From an uncultured Alistipes sp. (GTDB lineage Bacteria; Bacteroidota; Bacteroidia; Bacteroidales; Rikenellaceae): a stretch of 64,000 nucleotides of DNA. The position numbers and the translations under genes are program-made. Shown in pieces: positions 57,697 through 64,000 of the stretch (within the stretch, counting starts at the first letter, position 1; each line of letters starts with the position of its first letter). Location of the stretch: NCBI GenBank assembly GCA_947623305.1, contig CANQGQ010000009.1:59990-123989 (forward strand), given 5' to 3'. The notes below the pieces were generated by a model, which was not told the DNA's origin, made no database searches, and was given only the letters and a program-made list of their open reading frames with translations.

Positions 57697-58332
57697 ATGA
57701 AAAGTACACTTTCGAATATGACGGCCGTCCTTTTCGGCATCACGCTCATCGCGTCGGCCGGCGTCGGGGTCGTCAACCTGATTACCGAGGAGCCCATTGC
57801 CGAGGCCAAAAAAGCGGCGACGATCGCGGCCCTCAACAACGTGCTGCCGGCATTCGACGACAACCAAGTAACCGAACTCGAAATCGACGCATTGCCCATC
57901 AAGACATACACCGCGAAGGCAGGTGGCGAAGTGGTCGGCTATGCCGTGGAAACGATGACCAAGAACGGTTTCGGCGGAGCCATCCGTATGATGGTCGGCT
58001 TCACCCCCGAGGGCGAGGTAATCAACGTCAACGTATTGGAACAGAGCGAAACGCCGGGCCTCGGCACGAAGATGACCGACGAAGGCAATCCGCTCATCAC
58101 GAGCTTCAAAGGCAAGAATCCCGCCGACATGAAAATGGCGGTCAAGAAGGACGGCGGCGATGTCGACGCACTGACGGCCGCGACCATTTCGTCGCGTGCG
58201 TATGTCGACGCCATGTCGCGTGCCTATAAGGCCTATACCCAGGTATGCGGCGCCGACGGCGCTGCGGCCGAAAGCGGCTGCGCAACGGACAACGAGGGCC
58301 ACGAGGCTCAGGAAGGAGGTCAAAATGAATAA
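57697..58332 (+). CDS. rnfG: RnfG electron-transport complex subunit
   Basis: Periplasmic-facing subunit with covalent FMN, 211 residues. One N-terminal membrane segment (about 7-28) is followed by the FMN-binding domain. The attachment motif reads LTAATISS (about 165-172) where most families have SGAT, but the acceptor Thr is in place. The end of the gene overlaps rnfE by 8 bases and supplies its strong ribosome binding site (AGGAGGT). Confidence 0.93.
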   Translation: MKSTLSNMTAVLFGITLIASAGVGVVNLITEEPIAEAKKAATIAALNNVLPAFDDNQVTELEIDALPIKTYTAKAGGEVVGYAVETMTKNGFGGAIRMMVGFTPEGEVINVNVLEQSETPGLGTKMTDEGNPLITSFKGKNPADMKMAVKKDGGDVDALTAATISSRAYVDAMSRAYKAYTQVCGADGAAAESGCATDNEGHEAQEGGQNE

Positions 58333-58909
58333 GCTGAAAATTATTTTGAGCGGCATTGTCAAGAACAATCCGACATTCGTACTGGTATTGGGCATGTGCC
58401 CGACGCTGGGAACCACCACGTCGGCCGAAAACGGCATGGGCATGGGCCTCGCCACGATGGCCGTGCTGATTATGTCGAACTTAGTCATCTCGTTGGTCAA
58501 GAACATCATTCCCGACAAAGTCCGCATTCCGGCCTTCATCGTCATCATCGCATCGTTCGTAACCATCATCCAGATGTTGATGCAGGCGTTCGTGCCCGCG
58601 CTCTATGCGTCGCTCGGCGTCTTCATCCCGTTGATCGTCGTGAACTGCATCATCCTCGGACGTGCCGAAGCCTTCGCCTCGAAAAACTCGCCGTTCGATT
58701 CGATGCTCGACGGCATCGGCATCGGCTTGGGCTTCACGCTCTCGCTCACGGTCATCGGTGCCGTGCGCGAGATACTGGGCAGCGGCGCCATCTTCGGCCA
58801 CAGTTTCGGTATCGGAGACTACATGCCGTTGATCTTCGTGCTGGCACCGGGCGCCTTTTTAGTGCTCGGGTATTTAATGGTATTATTTAATAAATTAGCC
58901 AAGAAATAG
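58325..58909 (+). CDS. rnfE: RnfE electron-transport complex subunit
   Basis: Integral membrane subunit of 194 residues with six membrane segments. I use the ATG at 58325 ([18 protein letters not shown]), which has AGGAGGT at the right distance inside the end of rnf[17 protein letters not shown] has a conserved Cys near membrane segment 1; RnfE and RnfA share such a cluster-binding Cys. Three bases separate it from rnfA. Confidence 0.95.
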   Translation: MNKLKIILSGIVKNNPTFVLVLGMCPTLGTTTSAENGMGMGLATMAVLIMSNLVISLVKNIIPDKVRIPAFIVIIASFVTIIQMLMQAFVPALYASLGVFIPLIVVNCIILGRAEAFASKNSPFDSMLDGIGIGLGFTLSLTVIGAVREILGSGAIFGHSFGIGDYMPLIFVLAPGAFLVLGYLMVLFNKLAKK

Positions 58910-58911
58910 TT

Positions 58912-59490
58912 ATGGAGCTTTCCTATTTTGCCATCATCATCGGCGCCATCTTCGTCAACAACGTCGTACTGGCGCAATTCCTCGGCATCTGTCCGTTCTT
59001 GGGCGTGTCGTCGAAGGTCGAGACTTCGCTCGGTATGGGCGCTGCCGTAACGTTCGTCATGGCGATCGCCTCTCTCGTCGCGTGGCTGATCCAGACCTAT
59101 GTGCTCGTGCCGCTCGGCATCGTCTATATGCAGACGATCGTCTTCATCTTGGTGATCGCCGCATTGGTTCAGATGGTCGAAATCATCCTAAAAAAGGTAT
59201 CGCCCTCGCTCTATCAGGCATTGGGTATCTTCCTGCCGTTGATCACGACGAACTGCGCCGTGTTGGGCGTCGCCATTCTGATGATTCAGAAAGAGTTCAA
59301 CCTGTTGCAGAGCGTTACCTACTCGGTGGCTACGGCGCTCGGATTCGCTTTGGCATTGGTGCTCTTCGCCGGCATCCGCGAACGGCTCGAGTTCGAAGAT
59401 GTTCCCAAGGCATTCAAAGGGGTGCCCATCGCTTTGATTACGGCGGGCATCCTCGCTATGGCTTTCATGGGATTCTCGGGATTGGTCTAA
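58912..59490 (+). CDS. rnfA: RnfA electron-transport complex subunit
   Basis: Last rnf gene; 192 residues with six membrane segments, paralogue of Rnf[22 protein letters not shown] (core [14 protein letters not shown]) carries the cluster-binding Cys, and [13 protein letters not shown] the second. Together RnfA and RnfE hold a [2Fe-2S] centre in the membrane. A strong terminator follows. Confidence 0.95.
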   Translation: MELSYFAIIIGAIFVNNVVLAQFLGICPFLGVSSKVETSLGMGAAVTFVMAIASLVAWLIQTYVLVPLGIVYMQTIVFILVIAALVQMVEIILKKVSPSLYQALGIFLPLITTNCAVLGVAILMIQKEFNLLQSVTYSVATALGFALALVLFAGIRERLEFEDVPKAFKGVPIALITAGILAMAFMGFSGLV

Positions 59491-59515
59491 TCGGCCTCAT
59501 GCCGGGCATAAACAG

Positions 59516-59550
59516 AGAGTGGGGAACTCGTTGAGTTCCCCACTCTTTTT
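59516..59550 (+). terminator. rnf operon terminator
   Basis: AGAGTGGGGAACTC (59516-59529) and its perfect complement (59533-59546) around GTT, followed by TTTTT. Confidence 0.93.
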
Positions 59551-59569
59551 CGTAACGGTCGACCGCTGT

Positions 59570-61630
59570 TTAATTCCGACGTATTCCCCAATCGCTCGCT
59601 GTCTGATAGAATCCGATCGCACGGTTCAGATTTTCCGTATCGGGTTCCGCGAGCGGTTCGAGCCGGTAAGGGTCTTGCTCGGTCGGCACCACCCGATATT
59701 GCGACTCACGACAAACAGGCGACAGAACGGTGAACACCTCGCCATCGAGGTAACCCAGATTCTCATAAGTGGCGATAAATGCCCGCTCGCGGAAATCGTC
59801 GGCAAGGATATTCCGACCGTAGAATCCAGCATCGTAGTCCATGCCGAGCAGAGCCAGCAACGTCGGCACGAGGTCGATTTGCGACGCTATTTTCCCGACT
59901 GTCGCCGGCACAATCAGCGACGGAGCGTAGATCACGGCCGGAATTCGATAACGGTCAAGCGGAATCTCGACCTTGCCGGCCGACGAAGCGCAATGATCTG
60001 ACGTGATGAGAAATACGGTGTTATCGAACCACGGTTGCTTCTTGGCCTGAGCGATGAACTGGCCGAGCGCATAATCGCTGTACATGACGCCGCCGCTGCG
60101 CGACTTCGAATCGTTCGGAATCGCAATACGGCCATTCGGATAGGTATAAGGCCGGTGGTTGCTGACACTCATGATGTGGGCGAAGAACGGCACGCCCGAA
60201 GCAGCCTTTTCGCCAAGCACTGCAATCGCCTTGCGGTAGACATCCTCGTCGCACACGCCCCAGATGTTGGCGAATGTGATTTCGTCGGGCGCATAGGACT
60301 TTTTATCGACTATTTCATAGCCGTTGCCACCGAAGAAGGTCTCCATGTTGTCGAAATAGGCATTACCGCCGTAGAAAAACGTAACCGAATAACCTTTCGC
60401 ATGCAGCACATTTGCCGTAGTGAACAAAACGCCGATGCCGGGCCGTTTGATGAGGCTTCGGCCCGGGCAGGGCGGTAACGAGAGCGACACCGCCTCCAAG
60501 CCGCGCACCGTACGGTTGCCCGTGGCGTAGATGTTGTCGAATGAAAGCCCCTCGCGGCACAGCGCATCGAGGCACGGCGTCAACGCCTCCGTTCCCCCGA
60601 AGCGCTCCAAGAACGAAGCCGACATACTTTCGAGCGTAATCAGCACGATGTTGGGATGTTCTTCAAGCCGATTGCTCGCCACGTGGCGGAAGTTGCTATC
60701 GCCCGAGCTGCCGTATTCGGCATGGACGATCGCCGCAGCCTCGTCGTCAGGCAAAGTCAAGTAGAACCGCTTGTAGTCGAGCTCATTTTTGACGAACGCC
60801 TCGTACAACTTGTAGGCACCGTTGGCCTGCAATTCGTTGACGTAAACGTTCGGGCTGTTCTGAAAACGCGTATTGAACCGTATTATCCCGAATGCTGCCA
60901 CGGCCAAGCCGCCATAAACCGCCCACACGCCGATTTTCGAACGCAATGGCTCAGCATCGGGCACCGGCTGGCCCAAGTCGCGGCGAAAAACGCTCCACAC
61001 GACAGCGAATGTTACGGCAACCAGACAGAGCATCCACCATCCGATCGGATACGACTCGACGATGTTGCCGATGACCTCGTTGGTGTAGACTAAATAATCC
61101 ACGGCGATGAAATTATAACGCACACCGAATTCGCTCCAAAAAACGACCTCGCACGCAGCATTCAGAATGACGGCTCCGACGTAGATGACAACCAATAGGA
61201 CCAACCACACCGAAGTCCACCCATGCCGGATGCGTTCGCAGTAGAGCCGCAGAGCGAACGACGCAGTCCAATAACCCATGATGCCGACGGCGATAGCGGG
61301 CACACCGCCGCCGTATTGGTCGAAGATCGTGTTGAAGCAGAGGATATAAAGCGTTGCGGCAGTCAGCACGCCGAGCAGGATAAACCCGAACGGCTTGCGA
61401 TATTTGCTAACCGAAATGCTCGTTACGAAGCTCATCATGAAGACGAATCCGAGCGTCATGGCGCACACATCATTGAGTGCTCCCAACACAAAGATCTCGA
61501 ACCATTCCCCGAACTTGAAGTCGAGGTCGGTCGTTTGCGGACTGAAAAGCAGCACGACACGCGTAAGCGTACCGACAGCGGCTGCTAACAGAACCAATTT
61601 CAGATAAATATGGACTAAAAATCGTGGCAT
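59570..61630 (-). CDS. LTA synthase-family membrane sulfatase-fold enzyme
   Basis: Membrane-bound phosphotransferase of 686 residues. Five or so membrane segments (about 1-215) are followed by a sulfatase-type domain. LITLESMSASFLERFGG (about 330) starts the domain with the metal-binding Glu, YATGNRTVRGLEAV (about 367-380) has the Thr nucleophile, and FLITSDHC (about 550) supplies the metal-binding Asp and His. In Gram-negative bacteria such enzymes move phosphoglycerol or phosphoethanolamine groups onto envelope glycans or lipids. The substrate here is unknown. The gene stands alone between rnf and the mobile remnant. Confidence 0.88.
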   Translation of the reverse strand: MPRFLVHIYLKLVLLAAAVGTLTRVVLLFSPQTTDLDFKFGEWFEIFVLGALNDVCAMTLGFVFMMSFVTSISVSKYRKPFGFILLGVLTAATLYILCFNTIFDQYGGGVPAIAVGIMGYWTASFALRLYCERIRHGWTSVWLVLLVVIYVGAVILNAACEVVFWSEFGVRYNFIAVDYLVYTNEVIGNIVESYPIGWWMLCLVAVTFAVVWSVFRRDLGQPVPDAEPLRSKIGVWAVYGGLAVAAFGIIRFNTRFQNSPNVYVNELQANGAYKLYEAFVKNELDYKRFYLTLPDDEAAAIVHAEYGSSGDSNFRHVASNRLEEHPNIVLITLESMSASFLERFGGTEALTPCLDALCREGLSFDNIYATGNRTVRGLEAVSLSLPPCPGRSLIKRPGIGVLFTTANVLHAKGYSVTFFYGGNAYFDNMETFFGGNGYEIVDKKSYAPDEITFANIWGVCDEDVYRKAIAVLGEKAASGVPFFAHIMSVSNHRPYTYPNGRIAIPNDSKSRSGGVMYSDYALGQFIAQAKKQPWFDNTVFLITSDHCASSAGKVEIPLDRYRIPAVIYAPSLIVPATVGKIASQIDLVPTLLALLGMDYDAGFYGRNILADDFRERAFIATYENLGYLDGEVFTVLSPVCRESQYRVVPTEQDPYRLEPLAEPDTENLNRAIGFYQTASDWGIRRN

Positions 61631-61861
61631 TTTCGTAGAAATTGATTTATAAAAATCGAATGGATTCGGAAATACGAATACGGGAATGCCACACTCATTC
61701 TCGCCGATGGACGGAGCCCCTCGGTTGCGGAAAGAAGGGTAAATGAACCTCTCTTTTTATTTCTTGCATATCAGCTAATTGCAAATTCAAAACTGATAAG
61801 GTACACCGAATAGGCCACAAGTAAATTGCGTCGTTTTACTCTGAATGACACTTGGCTATGA

Positions 61862-61909
61862 CAAAGATACGAAAAGCCTTGACAAAAAAGCAAACATGTT
61901 TGCTTTTTT
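61862..61909 (-). promoter_or_regulatory. Promoter overlapped by a 26-bp palindrome
   Basis: CAAAGATA at 61862-61869 reads TATCTTTG on the minus strand and CAAA at 61891-61894 reads TTTG, 21 bases apart, pointing to the LTA-synthase-like gene 230 bases away. The -33 box lies inside a perfect 26-bp palindrome (61884-61909, half site AAAAAAGCAAACA), a good candidate operator. The palindrome could also act as a terminator in both directions because its ends are A and T runs. Confidence 0.55.
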
Positions 61910-61969
61910 TGCCGAGGCTGAAATACTTTACCAGCGCTCTTGCACCAATCCTTCGAGATGCTTTAGCGG

Positions 61970-62086
61970 TCAAAATGATCTGACAACCTGCGTAAACTCC
62001 GGCAGCGGAACAATCTCGCCCTCCATATATCCGTTTTCAATGAGGAATTGAGTGATCTCGGTTGCAGCCCATAAACTGGGAGGCTG
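61970..62086 (-). pseudogene. Short coding remnant, unknown
   Basis: The minus-strand frame encodes the well-formed peptide ATEITQFLIENGYMEGEIVP followed by LPEFTQVVRSF and a stop at 61970, but a stop lies directly upstream. It looks like the C-terminal end of a lost gene. The family is not recognised. Confidence 0.4.
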
Positions 62087-62092
62087 CGATCA

Positions 62093-62155
62093 ATCCCATA
62101 AGACTACCACAACGACATAGCGGAGTGCTTGTTTCATTCGTCGCTTTTTCATAAT
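62093..62155 (-). other. Possible small open frame
   Basis: Encodes MKKRRMKQALRYVVVVVLWD, a basic start with a hydrophobic stretch. It follows the fused remnant immediately and may be the start of a lost membrane protein gene. No proof that it is expressed. Confidence 0.2.
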
Positions 62156-62166
62156 ACAATCGTTTT

Positions 62167-62337
62167 TCAGTTTTTCATCAGTTCGGCGATTTCGGGATCG
62201 AGGTTTCCGCGATATTCCATGCGTTCATCCATTCGGCAGATGTTCAGGAAGTGTCGTCGTCCTTCCTCTTTGCGTCCCAGCCGTGAGCAGGCGATCGTCC
62301 GCAAATACTCCGCAACGGCACCATCAACAATTTATAA
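62167..62337 (-). pseudogene. C-terminal gene fragment fused to the parA remnant
   Basis: In a frame different from the parA remnant, codons from about 62337 encode IVDGAVAEYLRTIACSRLGR then KEEGRRHFLNICRMDERMEY and end at a TGA at 62167. The text is protein-like and reads as the last helices of a TPR-like protein, unlike any ParA sequence. It must come from another gene joined here by a deletion. Confidence 0.5.
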
Positions 62338-62534
62338 AAATCGTTTTTTTCGATAGCAGCAAGCTCCCGTTCGCGTTGGGCGTAGATCGACCATTGGGGA
62401 TAGTCGCAGTCTACGACCAGCGTATCGTGCCCGACGACATAGTGCAGATAGCTTGCGAGCAGAACCGTGAAGGTCGATTTTCCGATACCGCCTTTCTGAT
62501 TGCAGACGGCGATGTTTACAGGTGTGTTTTTCAT
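62244..62534 (-). pseudogene. Broken ParA of a mobile element
   Basis: The start at 62534 (MKNTPVNIAVCNQKGGIGKST) and Walker A KGGIGKST, followed by VVDCDYPQWS, are those of the ParA/TraA proteins of Bacteroides conjugative elements. Only about 70 residues are ParA-like (to about NDFYKLL); the rest (VPLRSICGRSPAHGWD) is out-of-frame sequence from another gene. An intact family member has about 250 residues. The gene is therefore dead. Confidence 0.8.
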
Positions 62535-62592
62535 AGAGCAATACATTTATTGGGATTTGTCGGTATCATTCGTCATCGGACTCTTGGATTCG

Positions 62593-62664
62593 TTCTTGTG
62601 TTCGTGAATTCGTGAATTCGTGAGTTCATGAGTTCATTCATTCTTGAACTCACAAGTTCACGCA
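62593..62664. repeat. Array of 8-bp repeats beside the parA remnant
   Basis: Nine consecutive 8-base units of consensus TTCRTGAR: TTCTTGTG, TTCGTGAA twice, TTCGTGAG, TTCATGAG, TTCATTCA, TTCTTGAA, CTCACAAG and TTCACGCA. They lie 59 bases upstream of the parA start. The position and regular step suggest a centromere-like (parS-type) or ParA-autoregulation site of the lost element. Confidence 0.6.
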
Positions 62665-62984
62665 TTCGATTGTGCATGAACGAGCGCATGACCGCTTGCG
62701 AGATTGCATTCGAGAAATAGTGAATACAAGCGTGTTCAATTGAACTCATTCCGTCATTCACGAATGAATGAACGAATGCACGCACCAAGATAGAACCCCT
62801 TTTGTGCGGAATCATTCGGAGGTCCCGTCCAGTCCGTTTATGGCCGGAAACAAGGCTTTCGCAACTCGAAAAACCGCTGTAACATTGCATGGGAAACGGC
62901 ACCGGTTCCAAACTCCGCTTCGAGGATTTGCCGAAACTACCGTCGGATTTTCTTCAGAGCGGATTTTCACCGTCGCCAGACGGT

Positions 62985-63039
62985 AGCGAGCTGTACCTTT
63001 GTCCGACAAACTGGCGTTTGTCCGACAAAGGTGCTCGCT
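62985..63039. other. oriT-like nested inverted repeat
   Basis: TTTGTCCGACAAA occurs at 62998-63010 and 63017-63029; each copy is a palindrome around its central base. They are framed by ACC and GGT and then by AGCGAGC (62985-62991) and GCTCGCT (63033-63039), giving one long hairpin. It lies 49 bases upstream of a mobilization gene, where oriT sits in Bacteroides elements. Confidence 0.6.
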
Positions 63040-63087
63040 CTGCGAGGCCGGGCGTTCTCCCAAGTCGAACGCCATTTTTATGATGCT

Positions 63088-63300
63088 ATGGATAATAACT
63101 CAAAAACTACCCGAAAGAGCAGAGTGGAACCGAAAACTCCGAGCTACAAGTATTCTTTCCGGCTCAATGAAGAACAGAATATCCGTTTCAACCGGATGCT
63201 TTCGGATGCCGGACAGGAACACAATCGCAGCCGGTTTATCGTCAAACGGGTATTCGCAGAACGCTTCGAGGTACTGAAACGCGACCCGACGAACGAATAA
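63088..63300 (+). pseudogene. Truncated mobilization protein (MobA-like)
   Basis: The start at 63088 (MDNNSKTTRKSRVEPKTPSY) and the ribbon-helix-helix-like region FRLNEEQNIRFNRMLSDAGQ match relaxosome accessory proteins of Bacteroides conjugative transposons. The 70 residues end at RDPTNE, whereas the family runs on for another 60 or so residues. The gene is cut at its 3' end. It reads away from the parA remnant, as mob genes do relative to tra genes. Confidence 0.7.
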
Positions 63301-63320
63301 CATGGTATTCCATACGTCGT

Positions 63321-63689
63321 TTAATTCCTCGCCGGAAAACCGGCTTCGGGTACTCGGAGTCTTCTCATATGATTTTTTCGGATTATAAATGATATTTTTT
63401 TCAAATCTTCGAGTTTACCTCGACGGCGCATCTTGCCGATGAAATCGCACACTTCGCTGATCAGGTACATTCTGCGGCGTCCGATAGTGAAGCCGACGAG
63501 ATGCCTTTGCTCCCGATAGCGCCGCACTTGACATTCGCTTTGATGTAAAAGTTGGCAGACTTCAGAGAAAGCGAGCAAAGGTTCTCCTTCGTAGGCGCTT
63601 CGCCGTTCTTTGAGGCTGCGTACCGTTTCCAAAATCTCGACCGAGAGTTCCAGAATGCGTGTGATGTTGTTTGTCGATTGTTCGTTCAT
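63321..63689 (-). CDS. Helix-turn-helix protein of the mobile remnant
   Basis: Protein of 122 residues from the ATG at 63689 (MNEQSTNNITRILELSVEIL). An N-terminal helix is followed by a MerR/HTH_17-type domain: LLAFSEVCQLLHQSECQVRRYREQ (core SEVCQLLHQSECQVRRYREQ, about 42-61) and the wing FTIGRRRMYLISEVCDFI. The tail after KMRRRG (LEDLKKISFIIRKNHMRRLR) is longer and unlike the family and is probably readthrough of the broken end. Likely a regulator of the former element. CAACTTTG upstream on the minus strand (63717-63724) resembles a -7 box. Confidence 0.7.
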   Translation of the reverse strand: MNEQSTNNITRILELSVEILETVRSLKERRSAYEGEPLLAFSEVCQLLHQSECQVRRYREQRHLVGFTIGRRRMYLISEVCDFIGKMRRRGKLEDLKKISFIIRKNHMRRLRVPEAGFPARN

Positions 63690-63932
63690 GACTTTGCAGC
63701 GGTTTGGTTTTACGTTGCAAAGTTGCACGAAACCTCCGGCCCGATCTTCAAGGTTTGAATCGGACAGGAATAATTATTTTGTAGCAGAAGCGGAGTATAA
63801 AATGTTAATAATCTGTTTTATTTATTATGTTGCTATCTGCTTCCGTTCCCTACTTCGTTGTAAATATGCGGCAAATTATTTTCGACGGATTTTTGGATGA
63901 AAACCACGCTTACTTATTAATTCCTCTTCATT
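63690..63932. other. AT-rich region without a recognised gene
   Basis: No open frame with family features is seen. Base composition is lower in G and C than the core genes, in line with mobile DNA. Confidence 0.5.
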
Positions 63933-64000
63933 AGTGTCCACTAAAAAATCATAGAAGTTCTTTGAAATAATTGAAATTCAATTTGTTATAAGTGTTTTGT
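63933..64000. mobile_element. Possible insertion sequence end
   Basis: The sequence beginning TAGTGTCCACTAAAAAATCA (63933) followed by an AT-rich leader resembles the left terminus of IS4-type (DUF4372) elements of Bacteroides. The transposase would lie beyond the window. This rests on memory of similar ends and is uncertain. Confidence 0.3.

Noticed and set aside
62573..62911. Minus-strand frame of 112 codons upstream of the ParA remnant
   Set aside because: Its protein is made of translated 8-bp repeats (MRELVSSRMNELMNSRIHEF) and has no other support.

Overview
The window looks like the chromosome of a GC-rich member of the Bacteroidota, order Bacteroidales, probably Rikenellaceae (Alistipes-like). 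The pointers are promoters of the TTTG-N19..21-TAnnTTTG type, a surface-type lipoprotein with an acidic stretch after its lipobox cysteine, Bacteroides-type tra genes (TraE/TraF/TraG), an Rnf complex preceded by a RseC-like gene, and a parA-parB-DUF5683-mltD operon. The genus is an inference from gene content, not from a marker gene.

Layout. Positions 1 to about 12,000 are the right part of an integrative conjugative element, all on the minus strand: a large signal-peptide protein cut by the window edge, the TraG ATPase, TraF, two TraE-like pilin-like proteins, a membrane-anchored acidic protein, a Toprim primase, a RepA-like ATPase split into two frames, a helix-turn-helix excisionase-like protein, an unknown protein and a tyrosine integrase. 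Next come a BACON-domain lipoprotein (12.1-13.4 kb) and the core operon parA-parB-DUF5683-mltD-mnmE (13.6-19.2 kb), a GIY-YIG/DUF4357 protein, and a five-gene MacAB-TolC-like efflux operon (20.3-26.1 kb). A GNAT acetyltransferase follows. A minus-strand cluster of five exported proteins (27.2-35.0 kb) encodes a WD40-type protein, a TPR/caspase-like (C14) protein, two small exported proteins and a transglutaminase-like protein. It has its own good promoter and is the most interesting candidate for an undescribed system.

From 35.3 to 50.4 kb lie housekeeping genes: an AspT/YidE-type transporter, then on the minus strand dnaX-tyrS-folB-sodium symporter-mscS, then clpB (plus), thrS-infC (minus), pdxA (minus) and tRNA-Glu(CTC). 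dnaX contains a run of ten A residues exactly at the end of domain III; a -1 slip there leads straight to a stop codon, as expected for production of a short gamma subunit. infC has no ATG or GTG usable as a start and probably begins at AUU. From 50.4 to 59.5 kb lie an HxlR regulator, an NTF2-like/FMN-reductase pair, and the overlapping set nadE-rseC-rnfBCDGEA, which joins NAD synthesis to a ferredoxin:NAD oxidoreductase ion pump.

After an LTA-synthase/sulfatase-fold membrane enzyme (59.6-61.6 kb) the last 2.3 kb hold the wreck of a second mobile element: a ParA gene broken by a deletion, an array of 8-bp repeats beside it, an oriT-like inverted repeat, a truncated mobilization gene, a helix-turn-helix gene and what may be the terminus of an insertion sequence.

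Limits: everything here was read by eye. Domain names rest on recognisable motifs, not on a search. Promoters are consensus matches only.
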